NCBI GenBank assembly: GCA_030765065.1
Contig: CM060978.1
Span: 219,685,498 to 219,749,497, forward strand
DNA: 64,000 nucleotides
Direction: 5' to 3'
DNA from: Deroplatys truncata
Taxonomy: Eukaryota; Arthropoda; Insecta; Mantodea; Mantidae
Part shown: positions 44,875 through 54,612 of the stretch, one piece after another
Position numbering within the stretch: the stretch's first letter is position 1
Layout: every line of letters begins with the position of its first letter
Notes under the pieces: generated by a model
Databases searched by the model: none
The model's input: the letters and a program-made list of their open reading frames with translations, nothing else
What the model was told of the DNA's origin: nothing
Made by a program: the position numbers and the translations under genes

Positions 44875-46106
44875 GTGATCAAAAGTACCCGGACACCTCC
44901 ACAAACAAACGTTTTTCATCTTAGGAGCATTCTGCTGCCACCTATTGCCTGGTACTCATTATCCCCGACCTCAATACTCATTAGACATTGTGAAACAGCA
45001 GAATGGGACGCTCCATGGAACTCACGGACTTCGAACTTGGTCAGGAGATTGGGTGTCGCTTCTGTTCGAAGTCTGTACGCGAGATTTCCACACTCCTAAA
45101 CATACCACTGTTTCTGATGTTAGTGAAGTGGAAACGTGAAGGGACATGTACAGCACAAAAGCGTACAGGCCGACCTCATCTGTTCACTGACAGAGACCGC
45201 TGACATTTGAAAAGAGTCGTAAAGAGTAATAGGCAGACATCTATCCAGACCATCACACAGGAATTCCAAACTGCATCAGGATCCACTCCAAGTACTACGA
45301 CAGTTAGGCGTGAGATGAGAAACCTTGGATTCCATGGTCGAGCAGCTGCTCATAAACCACACATCACGCAGGAAAATGTCAAACGACGCCTCGCTTGGTG
45401 TAAGGAGCGTCAACATTACACGATTAAACAGTAGCAAAACGTTGTGTGAAGTGACGAATCACGGTACACAATGTGGCGATCCGATAGCAGGGTGTGGGAA
45501 TGGCGAATGCACGGTGAACGTCATCTGCCAGCGTGTGTAGTGCCAACAGTGAAATTCGGAGGTGGTGGTGTTATGGTGTGGTCGTGTTTTTCCTGGAGGA
45601 GGCTTGCACCCCTTGTTTTTTTGCGTGGTACGATCACAGCGCAGACCTACATTGATATTTTAAGCACCTTCTTGCTTCCCACTGTTGAAGAGCAATTCGG
45701 GGATGGCGATTGCATCTTTCAACACGATCAAACACCTGTTCATTCTGCACGGACTGTCGTGAAGTGGTTACACGACAATAACATCCCTGTAATGGACTGG
45801 CCTGCACAGAGTCCTGACTTGAATCCTATAGAACACCTTTGGGATGTTTTGGAACGCGGACTTCGTGCCAGGCCTCACCGACCTACATAGATACCTCTCC
45901 TCAGTTCCGCCCTCCGAGAAGAATGGGCTGACATTCCCCAACAAACCTTCCAGCACCTGATTGAAAGTATGCCTGCGAGAGTGAACGCTGTCATCAAGGC
46001 TAAGGGTGGGCCAACATCATATTTACTTCCAGCATTACTGATGGAGGGCGCCAAGAACTTGTACGTCATTTTCAGCCAGTGTCCGGATACTTTTGATCAC
46101 GTAGTG
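44875..46106 (+). mobile_element. Tc1-like transposon (copy 2) in a SINE
   Basis: Same element as 37342-38577. Left end begins at TGATCAAAAGTACCCGGACA, so the outermost bases of the TIR are lost or mutated. The right end is complete (CTTTTGATCACGTAGTG). No TA duplication is readable, which suggests a damaged left border. Confidence 0.85.
45003..46018 (+). pseudogene. Tc1 transposase copy 2 (broken)
   Basis: ATG at 45003 gives MGRSMELTDFELGQEIGCRF, with the same domain order as copy 1. Lesions differ: six or so bases are missing around 45105-45122 in the first recognition helix region, TGA replaces an arginine codon at 45201, TAG replaces tryptophan at 45432, and TAG occurs near 45888. The catalytic blocks IFQHDQTPVHSART and WPAQSPDLNPIEHLWDVLER are well preserved in one frame (45471-45890). 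Because copies 1 and 2 carry different lesions, each was probably inserted when its source was intact. Confidence 0.9.
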
Positions 46107-46360
46107 TCGGTCCCACCTCCGGGTGCTCTTGACTACCCTTCCGGGGACCCCCGGATGATCTCAGGTGCTCGTGGGTTGACTTTGGCGGCGTCGGAGGCTT
46201 TCGAACTGAAAGCGTTTGGGACTCTTCCATGCTTGTGCACGTCGTCTCTCGGATCTGGTCACTCTTTGTCTCTCTCCCTTCATCCGTCCTTCTCAGGGGC
46301 ACTTTCGAAGCAAAAAGGCCTTGCGGCCTACTTGCGGTGATCTTCCCCGATTGCTGCAAC

Positions 46361-46988
46361 CACTCGTAATACGTACCGTTACACTTTTACCTTTCTATAT
46401 TTTCAGTGTGCCGAGTTTTCAATTTTATCACCGTTTTGTTTAACATAATTTAATACAAAGCTGTCACATTAAATTTCTAAGAAAATAATTCTCAAAAATC
46501 AAAATCGAGTCATTCATTAAAATGTTCCACGTGATAAAAGCTTGAAAATGTCAAACATTTAAATTAAAGTTAATTTTTTTTATAAAATATTTAATTGCTA
46601 TAAAATTAATTTTGTAGCATTTAAACCTTTTCTGGGATAAATAATAACGTAACACTTTTAATTTTGTAAGCATTTTGTGTTAATCGTTAAATCCAAAACT
46701 ATATATTTGTTATTAAGTAAAAGTTTCTTACATCCTTTTACTCATCTTCAAGGAATGTTTGTTGTACATTTTAAACTAAATGAACAAAAATTGCATTACG
46801 AGAAACATTTTAAAGTGGTGAGTGTTAAACAATAAGAGAAAGCTGTAAAACTTCATTAGCTATTTGCGCACAATTGCAGACTCCATATACATATCGTTTG
46901 GGCATTTAAATGACCAGAAAGGCAAAGCTGAACTTCAGTTCTTACTCTGCAGTATTTCAAGTATTAAAATATACATATTCTAACGTTA
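46361..46988. other. AT-rich interval, nothing recognised
   Basis: No gene or repeat end recognised. Confidence 0.5.
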
Positions 46989-47629
46989 CTTCATATAAAT
47001 TCCTCTACCCAATCTTGTACAAAGTATTCTTACTTTAGACTATTCTTCTATTTACTACTTGTTAATCGTTATGCATTTACACATTTCGGTGTAGAAGGAG
47101 AATAGAGTAGGCTATAGATATTGCACAGAGTGGATCGCTATATTATGAGTTTGAAATTCCACTCTTTGACATGGCCACGAGAAAGAACTAATAAACTTAC
47201 CGCTTGAAAAAAGCATAAGTATTTGTAAATTCAAACCAGAACAAACAATATCTCGGAAATGGTTATATAAGAAGTGTTGACATAAATTGTGTGCTTTATC
47301 GAGTTATACATTTTTTTGGTGTGTGTGTATAGTAAGAGTTTGTCTAGCTCTACGGTTAAATATGACTGCACAGACTATTACCAGCGAATTCCAGACATAT
47401 TTCATTCCTCATAAACATGTGGTATTTCAATAAAAAACTTTGGAGCCAGTTTTGAGAAAATAAATAACAAAAAATGTTCCATGTTAAGGGTATCTTGTTT
47501 GGGGGATTCAGTTAAAAATATTTGTCACATTTTTGGAAGATTTTAACTTAAATATTAAGTTTGTTGATTATCCGACTTTTCGTCTTTTATTACGCTATTC
47601 ACAGATATACGCGCACACATAGACTTTTT
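46989..47629 (-). mobile_element. Old HelA copy, 5' end lost at a young HelA
   Basis: Diverged minus copy from about TTCCTCTACCCAATCTTGTA to GCGCACACATAGACTTTT. It stops just past the CA core, where the young copy 47630-48438 begins. Unlike the case at 12325, the missing 5' end is not found beyond the young element. Confidence 0.65.
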
Positions 47630-48438
47630 ACTTTCTCTGCTACGTATAGTAAGTAGGGGAAGTATTGTATTCCACCCAAAAATTCGATACCGAGGTTTCA
47701 CCGGAAGTATATGTTTTGAGAACCCCTGAATCCAAAAAAAAGCATTTTTGGAAACATGCCTGTGTGTGTCTGTGTACGTGTGTCTATCTCTGAACAGCAT
47801 AACTCAGAAACGAACAGTCGGATAAACACCAAACTTGGTATTTAGGTACAGTATCTTCCAGATTACCCTTTACAGGGAACATTTTTCGAAAATTTTCTCA
47901 AAAATGGCTCTAACGATTTTGATTAAAATATCATATATTTAAGATACTTTCATGACAAATGAAATTTATATCTTGAATTTTCTGGGAATGTCTCCAAACG
48001 TATTCATCATTGTGAACGAGTTTTGCATAACTGGTAAACCATAAGAGATAGACAAAATTTTACAACACAGAAAATGTAGATCGCGTTAAAATACACAATT
48101 TATGTCATAGACATTTTTTGTTGTTGAGTGAACCATTTTCGAGATATTGCTTGTTATTCCCTTAAGTTTTCCAATAATTATACTTTCTCTCAAATGGGAA
48201 TTCGTTATTCATTTTATGTTCTGGACATAATGGAGAATGGAATACTCCACATAGCAACCAGCTCTTAAACTATTTGACTATCGCTTATAGCCTACCTATT
48301 CCCCTTGCATCTACAAGAAAATTAGCAATAAGATTAACATCTCGATATCTTTATTAACATGAAGCATATGGAGAATAAGCGTTTGTAAAAATAGTTTCTA
48401 CAAGAGTAGAGAAAGTCATATGAGTGTAACACATCAGA
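47630..48438 (+). mobile_element. Young HelA copy, complete
   Basis: 809 bases, from ACTTTCTCTGCTACGTATAG after TTTT to CACATCAGA before C and a T run. Terminal hairpin and inverted terminal sequence intact. It sits directly after the CA core of an older HelA. Confidence 0.78.
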
Positions 48439-48534
48439 CTTTTTTTAAATATTGTCGAATGTTTAACATTGAGTACCCGTAACCAGAAATAGGAAGTTCT
48501 ACAGAGACATGGGAATCATCTCGTAATAACCTAT

Positions 48535-48840
48535 GAACAAACAACATAGAGACTCTGTGAATATGTTGAACTTACAAGATTACTTTCTGAAGCTTAATAA
48601 TAAATTCTTTTAGTTCGGTAATTAAACTTGCTTATATTTTTGATACGTAGATTACGTTACGATCCACGCAAGGCATGCTTTGTTTGTGAACAGACAACTT
48701 AGAGTCTTTGTGAATATATTTAAATTACAGTTACTCTTTGGAGCAAATTGATTCTTATTTTATAGGTACAGTAATTAAGCATTTATTGTTTCCTTTTTAT
48801 GTACAAGCAAAGCTTATGATCCATACAGAGCATGCTTTTT
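48535..48840. repeat. Diverged tandem duplication, 153-base period
   Basis: Two units starting at 48535 (GAACAAACAACATAGAGACT) and 48688 (GAACAGACAACTTAGAGTCT) align along their length, sharing GTGAATAT.TT, GGTAATTAA/AGTAATTAA and GATCCA..CA..GCATGCTTT. No coding potential. Confidence 0.72.
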
Positions 48841-49480
48841 TCATGATGAGAGTTGCAATCTCTAGCCTCAAATTTAAGCTTATCAAGTTCGGACACTGCT
48901 TCCTCTTAAACTAATCGAGATATTACTATGAACATCTATTTCAATATAATTGATGTATGTATGTATTAATTAATCTAGTTTTTGTTAGAGTATTACCTTT
49001 ATTTCTGGATGAATATTTTAATAAACCTAAAAATGTTAAAATTGTGGTTGAAATGCTCCGGAGAAGGTGGGTTATTTGTTTTCTTTTCAACAAGTGCTAC
49101 TTAAAAATAATTTTAGAAGCTACAAAATTGTAGCAGATAGTTTATTTGCATTTTGAGCCTATCTGAGGAAATGCCCTCAATACATGGAATGGAATTTTCT
49201 CAATAACTCCTTTTATGGAAGAGTCTTTGCTATTATAGCCGGGTTTGTTCATTGATATCCTTTATTTACTGGAGCATCTTTAAAGTCAAATTGCTTAAAA
49301 AGTCAATTCTAAACTAAACCTTCCAAAGCAAAAAGTCAGCCATATATGAATTTTTAATGGAAAGTGTAAAGGGGAGTCTACATATAACGTTTGCAGAAAA
49401 AAAATTGAAACGCTTCAAAATGCTTCTAGTGTGAGCAAAACTACTTATTCATACCAGGTATCCAGAAAAAAAGTTTCCAG
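48841..49480. other. AT-rich interval, nothing recognised
   Basis: No gene supported. Confidence 0.5.
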
Positions 49481-49697
49481 TATTTACAGAGGACGTAGTA
49501 TGCAACAAGAACAACAGTTCTATAAACATTGGTCGTAAACCTAACGTCTTCTGAGTTATGATCTTATTTTGTACGAGGAGCATTTGGCACGAAATCAAGG
49601 AGAACACATCGTGTGTTACGATTTTTTCCTCCTTGCCCTACTCAGCTGCGCAGTAGTTGGACAAACCCTTTATCTCCCGGGAGGGATAGGGGAACAG

Positions 49698-50042
49698 GTG
49701 GTGGCGCCGTGGCCGAGTGGTTAGACCGCTCGCCTCCCACCGAGGCGGACCGGGTTCAATCCCAGGGACCGCATGTGGTATTTGTGGTGGACGAAGCGGC
49801 TTCTGGGCGGGTTTTCTCCGGGTTCTCCGGTTTCCCCCGCCATTCATTCCACCAACTGCTCCATCATCACCTTTCCTTTCATCCATTTCACCAACATCCC
49901 ATACCAGGCATCGGGCTGATCACCCATCCTGGATGCTCTGTCTGATCCATGAGTGTCTGCTCCCCCAGGCATCCGCCTGTAAGTCCTGGGGGGGTGTAAG
50001 TCCTACATAAGAGGAGGGTAAACAGATAATGAATGAATGATA
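49698..50042 (+). repeat. tRNA-derived SINE (SINE-S) inside the DUF4817-type transposon
   Basis: A well-preserved tRNA-Ser/Leu-like head with box A TGGCCGAGTGGTTAGA and box B GGGTTCAATCCC, body block GGGTTTTCTCCGGGTTCTCC, a GCATCGGGCTGATCACCC segment and an (ATGA)n tail. It is the best preserved SINE here, and the only one of this subfamily in the window. Confidence 0.85.
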
Positions 50043-50339
50043 CGTATGGCGCGAGGGGAATACTACTGGTCTTTTCTCCCCTCCCCTCTCCATCGTTCTC
50101 CTTGTTTGCTTTTCTGTAGGGTTCAGGTCGAAAAAATCGTACTACCCGTAGGAATTTGCAACTATGCAGCGCATAGTGTTTGTATATGGTATCTCAAGCA
50201 AAAACAGAATACAAGAGTAGTCAACCTACAGTATTCCACTACGTGCTACACTGCAATACTCTACGTTGTTTTCTTGTCCTTCTCTGGACTTACAGCATCT
50301 AATGGAGCCCTTTTAATTATTCAACACGGGAAATAGCAG

Positions 50340-51214
50340 ATATGATCTTCTGTTACGGGCAAACAAAGTGACCTACGGGCATGTAACTTGTATAATGACA
50401 AATATCAACACGCCGTACACTATCTGTTAAGATGTTTAGCATCCTTTTCCAACGACTTTCGGAAAGGGGTACCTTAGTACCGCGAACAAGAGATCGTGGC
50501 TGGCCTCAAACAATTCACACCTGATTTGGAGCAACGGGTACTTACTAGAGCAATTGGTGGTCAATTCTGAAACGAGTGTCCCAAGGGTAGTTACAGCTGC
50601 AGGTGTTGCTAAACCTGTTATCTGTTCAGTCCTTCATGAACAGTTGCTTACCCACTTATTGGGTATTATACAGACACACACGCGGTGATGGCATGCAAAT
50701 CCGCATGCACTTGCAGAAAGCACACCTGTACACATTTAGTGTCAATGTATGGGCAGGCATTTACGGAGACAGATTGGTGGGTCCCTACGTTCTACGCAAC
50801 AGATTGAATGGTGCTTGGTATCGTAACTTCCTTCGGAACAAGTTACCTGTGTTGCTGGAAAATGTGCCACTACCTGAACTGGGTAGGGTTAGGCGACAGC
50901 CAACATGAGTCTTTCATGAGCGATGGATTGGTCGTGGAGGGCCAATACCTTGACTTTCCCGTTCTCCTGACCATGACCATTTAGATTTTTGGCTTTGGGG
51001 TTATTTATAGACCATGGTGTATGTAGTCCCCATAAGTATTGTGCAGACCCTACGAGACCGCGTGTTCAATGCCAGTGACGCAATCCGGCAACAACCAGAA
51101 TTGTTCCAAAGAATGCGTGACTTCATTAAACGCAGGGTGGAAGGCTGCATTGCAATGGATGGCGGCCACATCAAGCACCTATGTGACATGTTAACACTGA
51201 TGGTAGTGTGGTAG
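50340..51214 (+). pseudogene. DUF4817-type transposase (broken)
   Basis: Remnant of an insect transposase with a DUF4817 helix-turn-helix and a DDE domain. Readable pieces, in changing frames: ADMIFCYGQT, VKMFSILFQRLSERGTLVPR, TRDRGWPQTIHT (hinge), FSVNVWAGIYGDRLVGPYVL, RNRLNGAWYRNFLRNKLPVL, LLENVPLPE, ERWIGRGGPIP, SPDHDHLDFWLWGY, and VQTLRDRVFNASDAIRQQPE ending near GCIAMDGGHIKHL. The part that should hold the first catalytic acid (before FSVNVW) is deleted, and the HDGAP.H block with the second is replaced by a junction at RRQPT, so two of three catalytic residues are gone. Confidence 0.85.
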
Positions 51215-51301
51215 CCATACGTCAGCAGATATTAAGTTTACGACCAATGTTTATAGGAACTGCTGTTCTTCTTTCGTTGCATACTACCTCGTCTGTAAAT
51301 A

Positions 51302-51950
51302 GTATAACCTTTTATACTATTTATACACTGTATAAGCGGTTAATCAGAGAAGTCTAAAGATTAAACAGAGAAACGTGATTTTGTCACTAATTTCACTTCT
51401 GTTTTGAAGTCCATAAAACTAAAGCCAGAAAAGAAACTTAAACTTCGTGTTACCTTCTGGTCCTTACCAGGCTTTTTACACAATGCTAGGACTATTTAAT
51501 ACTATAGTAAATATAAGCCATGAAAGTATAGACGATATTAAACTATTTCTCAGTGATTTTATATATATGAACAACTCTTAGCAATATCTTCCATGTTTTT
51601 ATTTTTTAATAATTGCTCATTAGTTTACAGTATTTAAAATATATTCTCAATTATTTAAAAAAGTGTTCATCATAATGTAAAAACTACATGAAAACATAAG
51701 AATGACAATAGAAAGAAAAACTTCAGATATGAAAGTTGTTTTAACAACAGAGTTGAAATAAATTAAATTATATCTTCCTGCTCAGATTCAGCTACTCTAG
51801 TGACATGAATCATCAGGACTGTGGATCTGCTTTAGCTTTATCATTTTAGTATTGTCACTGTTTATATGAACCCATCTATTTTTAAGGTAATTGATTAATA
51901 CGGGTAATTAAAGCTAAATATATATTATGTTAAGTATAACCTATAGGTAT
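51302..51950. other. AT-rich interval, nothing recognised
   Basis: No gene supported. Confidence 0.5.
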
Positions 51951-52860
51951 TGAGACAGTATTTTTAACACTTAAATGATTTCAGTCTAATTATATAATTA
52001 AAAAAATAACAGCCTCCCTTAAAGCAATATGCGTATACTACAATATATATAAAATGTATGTAACAGTCATTGTATTATGTTTATATTATTGTATAGGTGT
52101 TTAATAATGTTACGTGAATGTATTAAGTAATTTAAGAATGTTAGAGCTGTGAGATTAGAGGCCGAAAGTTGCTAACAATGAAGTAACCTTAAGGCAATAA
52201 TGAATTAGAAAGTTTAATAATGCTACTAATAATTCTTGGAACAATAATGTCATATTTTAAAACAGTTTATAAATAGCCAATCAAAAACTAGAAAAACTGA
52301 AAGTTAAATAAAAGTATTCTATTGGAGTAAAATTAGCCAATCATAGACTTGAAATAGAGAAATTTACAAATTTAAGCGTTAAACGCCAGTCGCTAGAAGG
52401 CAACGTACCTGAGCAGTTCATTCGCTCGGTACGTATTCAGTGAGACATAAAATTCATTACGGCGAGAATATTATAAAGCTTACGTGTTAAATGTGCAAGT
52501 AATTAATAAATCATCTCACAGCTCTCTATATAAGTGACGTGTTATTTAATCGTGTGAAGGATTAATAAAAGGAGTGAAGTAAAAATTATAATTTGTGTAA
52601 GCCTACATTCTTTAGCCGCATCACCCCCTCCAAAGAGATATGTGTTTCTACAAATTAATACTGACGCAGCCGAGGCAAACATAAACACAAATATAATGTT
52701 TAAATAAAGATTCAAAAAAATAAAAAATTGATTTTTTAAACGTTAGAGCAAAGACCACCGGAAACTTTATACCATACTCAGTTGCAACTACTTCAAGTTC
52801 GGCTCCCCAACAGTGGAACTATAATACAACTTCTTCAAACTGACTTTCCAACAGTGAGGC
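51951..52860 (+). mobile_element. LTR-like repeat B, copy 3 (LTR plus leader)
   Basis: Begins TGAGACAGTATTTTTAACAC, matches copy 1 throughout, and reaches the inverted end TTAATACTGACGCA at 52668 (718-base LTR-like unit). The leader follows with GCAGCCGAGGCAAACATAAA and GACCACCGGAAACTTTATAC and ends near CTGACTTTCCAACAG. AATAAAAGG near 52566 may be the polyadenylation signal. Confidence 0.6.
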
Positions 52861-53766
52861 ATTCAACCTTCTCAGTATGTATGAAGTATGTACATCAGGT
52901 TTCTCGAAAATGGCTTTATTTCCTAATCACAAAAAGATACATAAAATCTATGTGGCAGCACATAATATTTATAGAATTGGAAATCAGGCCGAGCCAGTCA
53001 GAGGCATGGCGAAGGAATTTCACACTGATATATGAGGTACAAATATTATAACATTCGCTGAAAATAGTGAGTGCAAAACAGTGTCTTTAAATTCATGCTT
53101 GGTCCAAAACATTAGTACGAGTACTAATAGCATAAAGTACTCTCAACGGAAAGACCTACGAAAATGATGTAGTGAATTAAAATTGTTTTGCACAAAGACA
53201 TCCTAGGAGAAAGAAAAGCATCGCACAGTGATTGCTTCACATTGGGCGGACCACAGCTGTCAACTGCCTGCTATCAGAAATATAGAGGCAGCACAGTCAG
53301 GGCCACAACACAGGCTGTGCACTTGAGTTTTAATTAATTTCACTAGGCTTTATTAATCGTTTATGGTTTCGAATTTGGAAGTAACCTCTGAGTTCTCGTT
53401 GAATCCGTTAAAGTTCGTTAATTATCAAATAGCTGATTCATTGTATTCGTTAAGAGATGTATCCAGAACAATAATTGGCTTCGAAAAACCGCTCACTGCG
53501 CATGCGCGAGGTGGCGCGTTGTCCACTTTCTGGTTCACCCTCCAGGTATTCAGTAGAGAGAGGTAGTTCTCTTTGTGGAAGGAAACTAGTACCTATGCTC
53601 TGGCCGGGCTGCCTCTTGGAAGTTTCCTTGTATATTTATGCAAGTAATACAGCCTTTGTAACAAACTCGTTCCAAATGTGAACTCATCCTAATAGCTGCT
53701 GTTGTGATTCCTCCCCCTTCGCTGTTAGTCATGTGAACGTTTTAAATATGAGTTAGGAAAGCTAGT
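52861..53766. other. Interval with one CpG-rich patch
   Basis: No gene recognised. A CpG-rich patch at 53490-53525 contains TGCGCATGCGCG, listed separately. Confidence 0.45.
53497..53508. promoter_or_regulatory. Palindromic NRF-1/ewg-type motif
   Basis: TGCGCATGCGCG is a perfect match to the palindromic NRF-1 (insect ewg) binding consensus, inside a short CpG-rich patch in otherwise AT-rich DNA. The motif is established for metazoan promoters; promoter activity here is inference, and no transcript is visible nearby. Confidence 0.35.
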
Positions 53767-54612
53767 AGCTTTCCATACTCCGTATAGTAAGTACGGGAAG
53801 TATTTACATTCCAACCTAAAATTCAATACCGAGATTTTACAGGAAATACATGTTTTGAGGTGCACTGATGTATATAAAGCAATCTTGGAAACATGTCCAT
53901 GTGTGTGTGTCTGTGAAGAGCATAACTCAGAAACGAACAGTCGAATAAACACCAAACTTGGTATTTAAGTTCAGTATCTTCCAGAGATGCGACACGAAGG
54001 TTTTCAAGAAAATCCCCCAACCTCAGATTACCCTTTACATGGAACATTTTTCAAACATTTTAATTTTCTCAAAAATGGCTCTAACGATTTTGATTAAAAT
54101 ATCATATATTTAAGATACTTTCATGACAAATAAAATGTATATCTGAATTTTCTGGGAATGTCTCCAAAAGTATTCTTCATTGTGAACGACTTTTGCATCA
54201 CTGGTAAACCATAAGAGAGAGAGAGAGAACATTTTACTACACAAAAATGTAGATCGCGCTAAAATACACAATTTATGTCGTATGCATAATTTTTGTTGAG
54301 TGAACCATTTTCGAGATATTCCTTGTTATTTATTTGAATTTTCCAATAATTATACTTTTTCTCAAATGTGAATTCGTTATTCATTTTTTTGTCCTGGTAA
54401 TGCAAAGAGAATGGAATACTCCACATAGCAACCAGCTCTTAAAATATTTGAGTATCGCTTAAAGCCTAGCAATTCCCCTTGCATCTACAAGAAAATTAGC
54501 AATAAGATAAACATCTCGATATCTCGATTAACATGAAGCATATGGAGAATAAGCGTTTGTAAAAATAGTTTGTACAAGAGTAGAGAAAGTCATGTGAGTG
54601 TAACACATCAGA
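53767..54612 (+). mobile_element. HelA copy with diverged 5' terminus
   Basis: 846 bases, from CTTTCCATACTCCGTATAGT to CACATCAGA before a T run. The 5' 12-mer is altered but the rest is close to the young copies. TG core at 53898-53910 and a GA tract near 54216. Confidence 0.75.

Larger units (their letters stand above)
44685..46360 (+). repeat. Long SINE (SINE-L) interrupted by a Tc1 element
   Basis: Head and first body at 44685-44874: GGTCTGCGGTAACGTGTGAT, box-B-like CACGGGTTCGATTTTTGG, TTTTTCGTGGTTTCCCGG, TCTGTTTCAGGGTTGAAG and AACCAGGCGA. The distal body at 46107-46360 has CTTCATCCGTCCTTCTCAGG, TTCGAAGCAAAAAGGCC and TTGCTGCAACC, matching 57530-57630 of the SINE at 57106. The Tc1 in between explains the gap. 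Confidence 0.68.
49483..51299 (+). mobile_element. DUF4817-type Tc1/mariner-superfamily transposon with about 60-base TIRs
   Basis: The left end TTTACAGAGGACGTAGTATG (continuing through CAACAGTTCTATAAACATTG to GGTCGTAAAC) and right end (inverted TTTACAGACGAGGTAGTATG through CAGTTCCTATAAACATTGGT) form imperfect TIRs of about 60 bases. TA lies outside both (49481-49482 and 51300-51301). The total 1,817 bases include a 345-base SINE near the left end. Confidence 0.87.

Noticed and set aside
49698-49770. Possible tRNA-Ser or tRNA-Leu gene
   Set aside because: Good A and B boxes, but it is the head of a 345-base SINE with an (ATGA)n tail.
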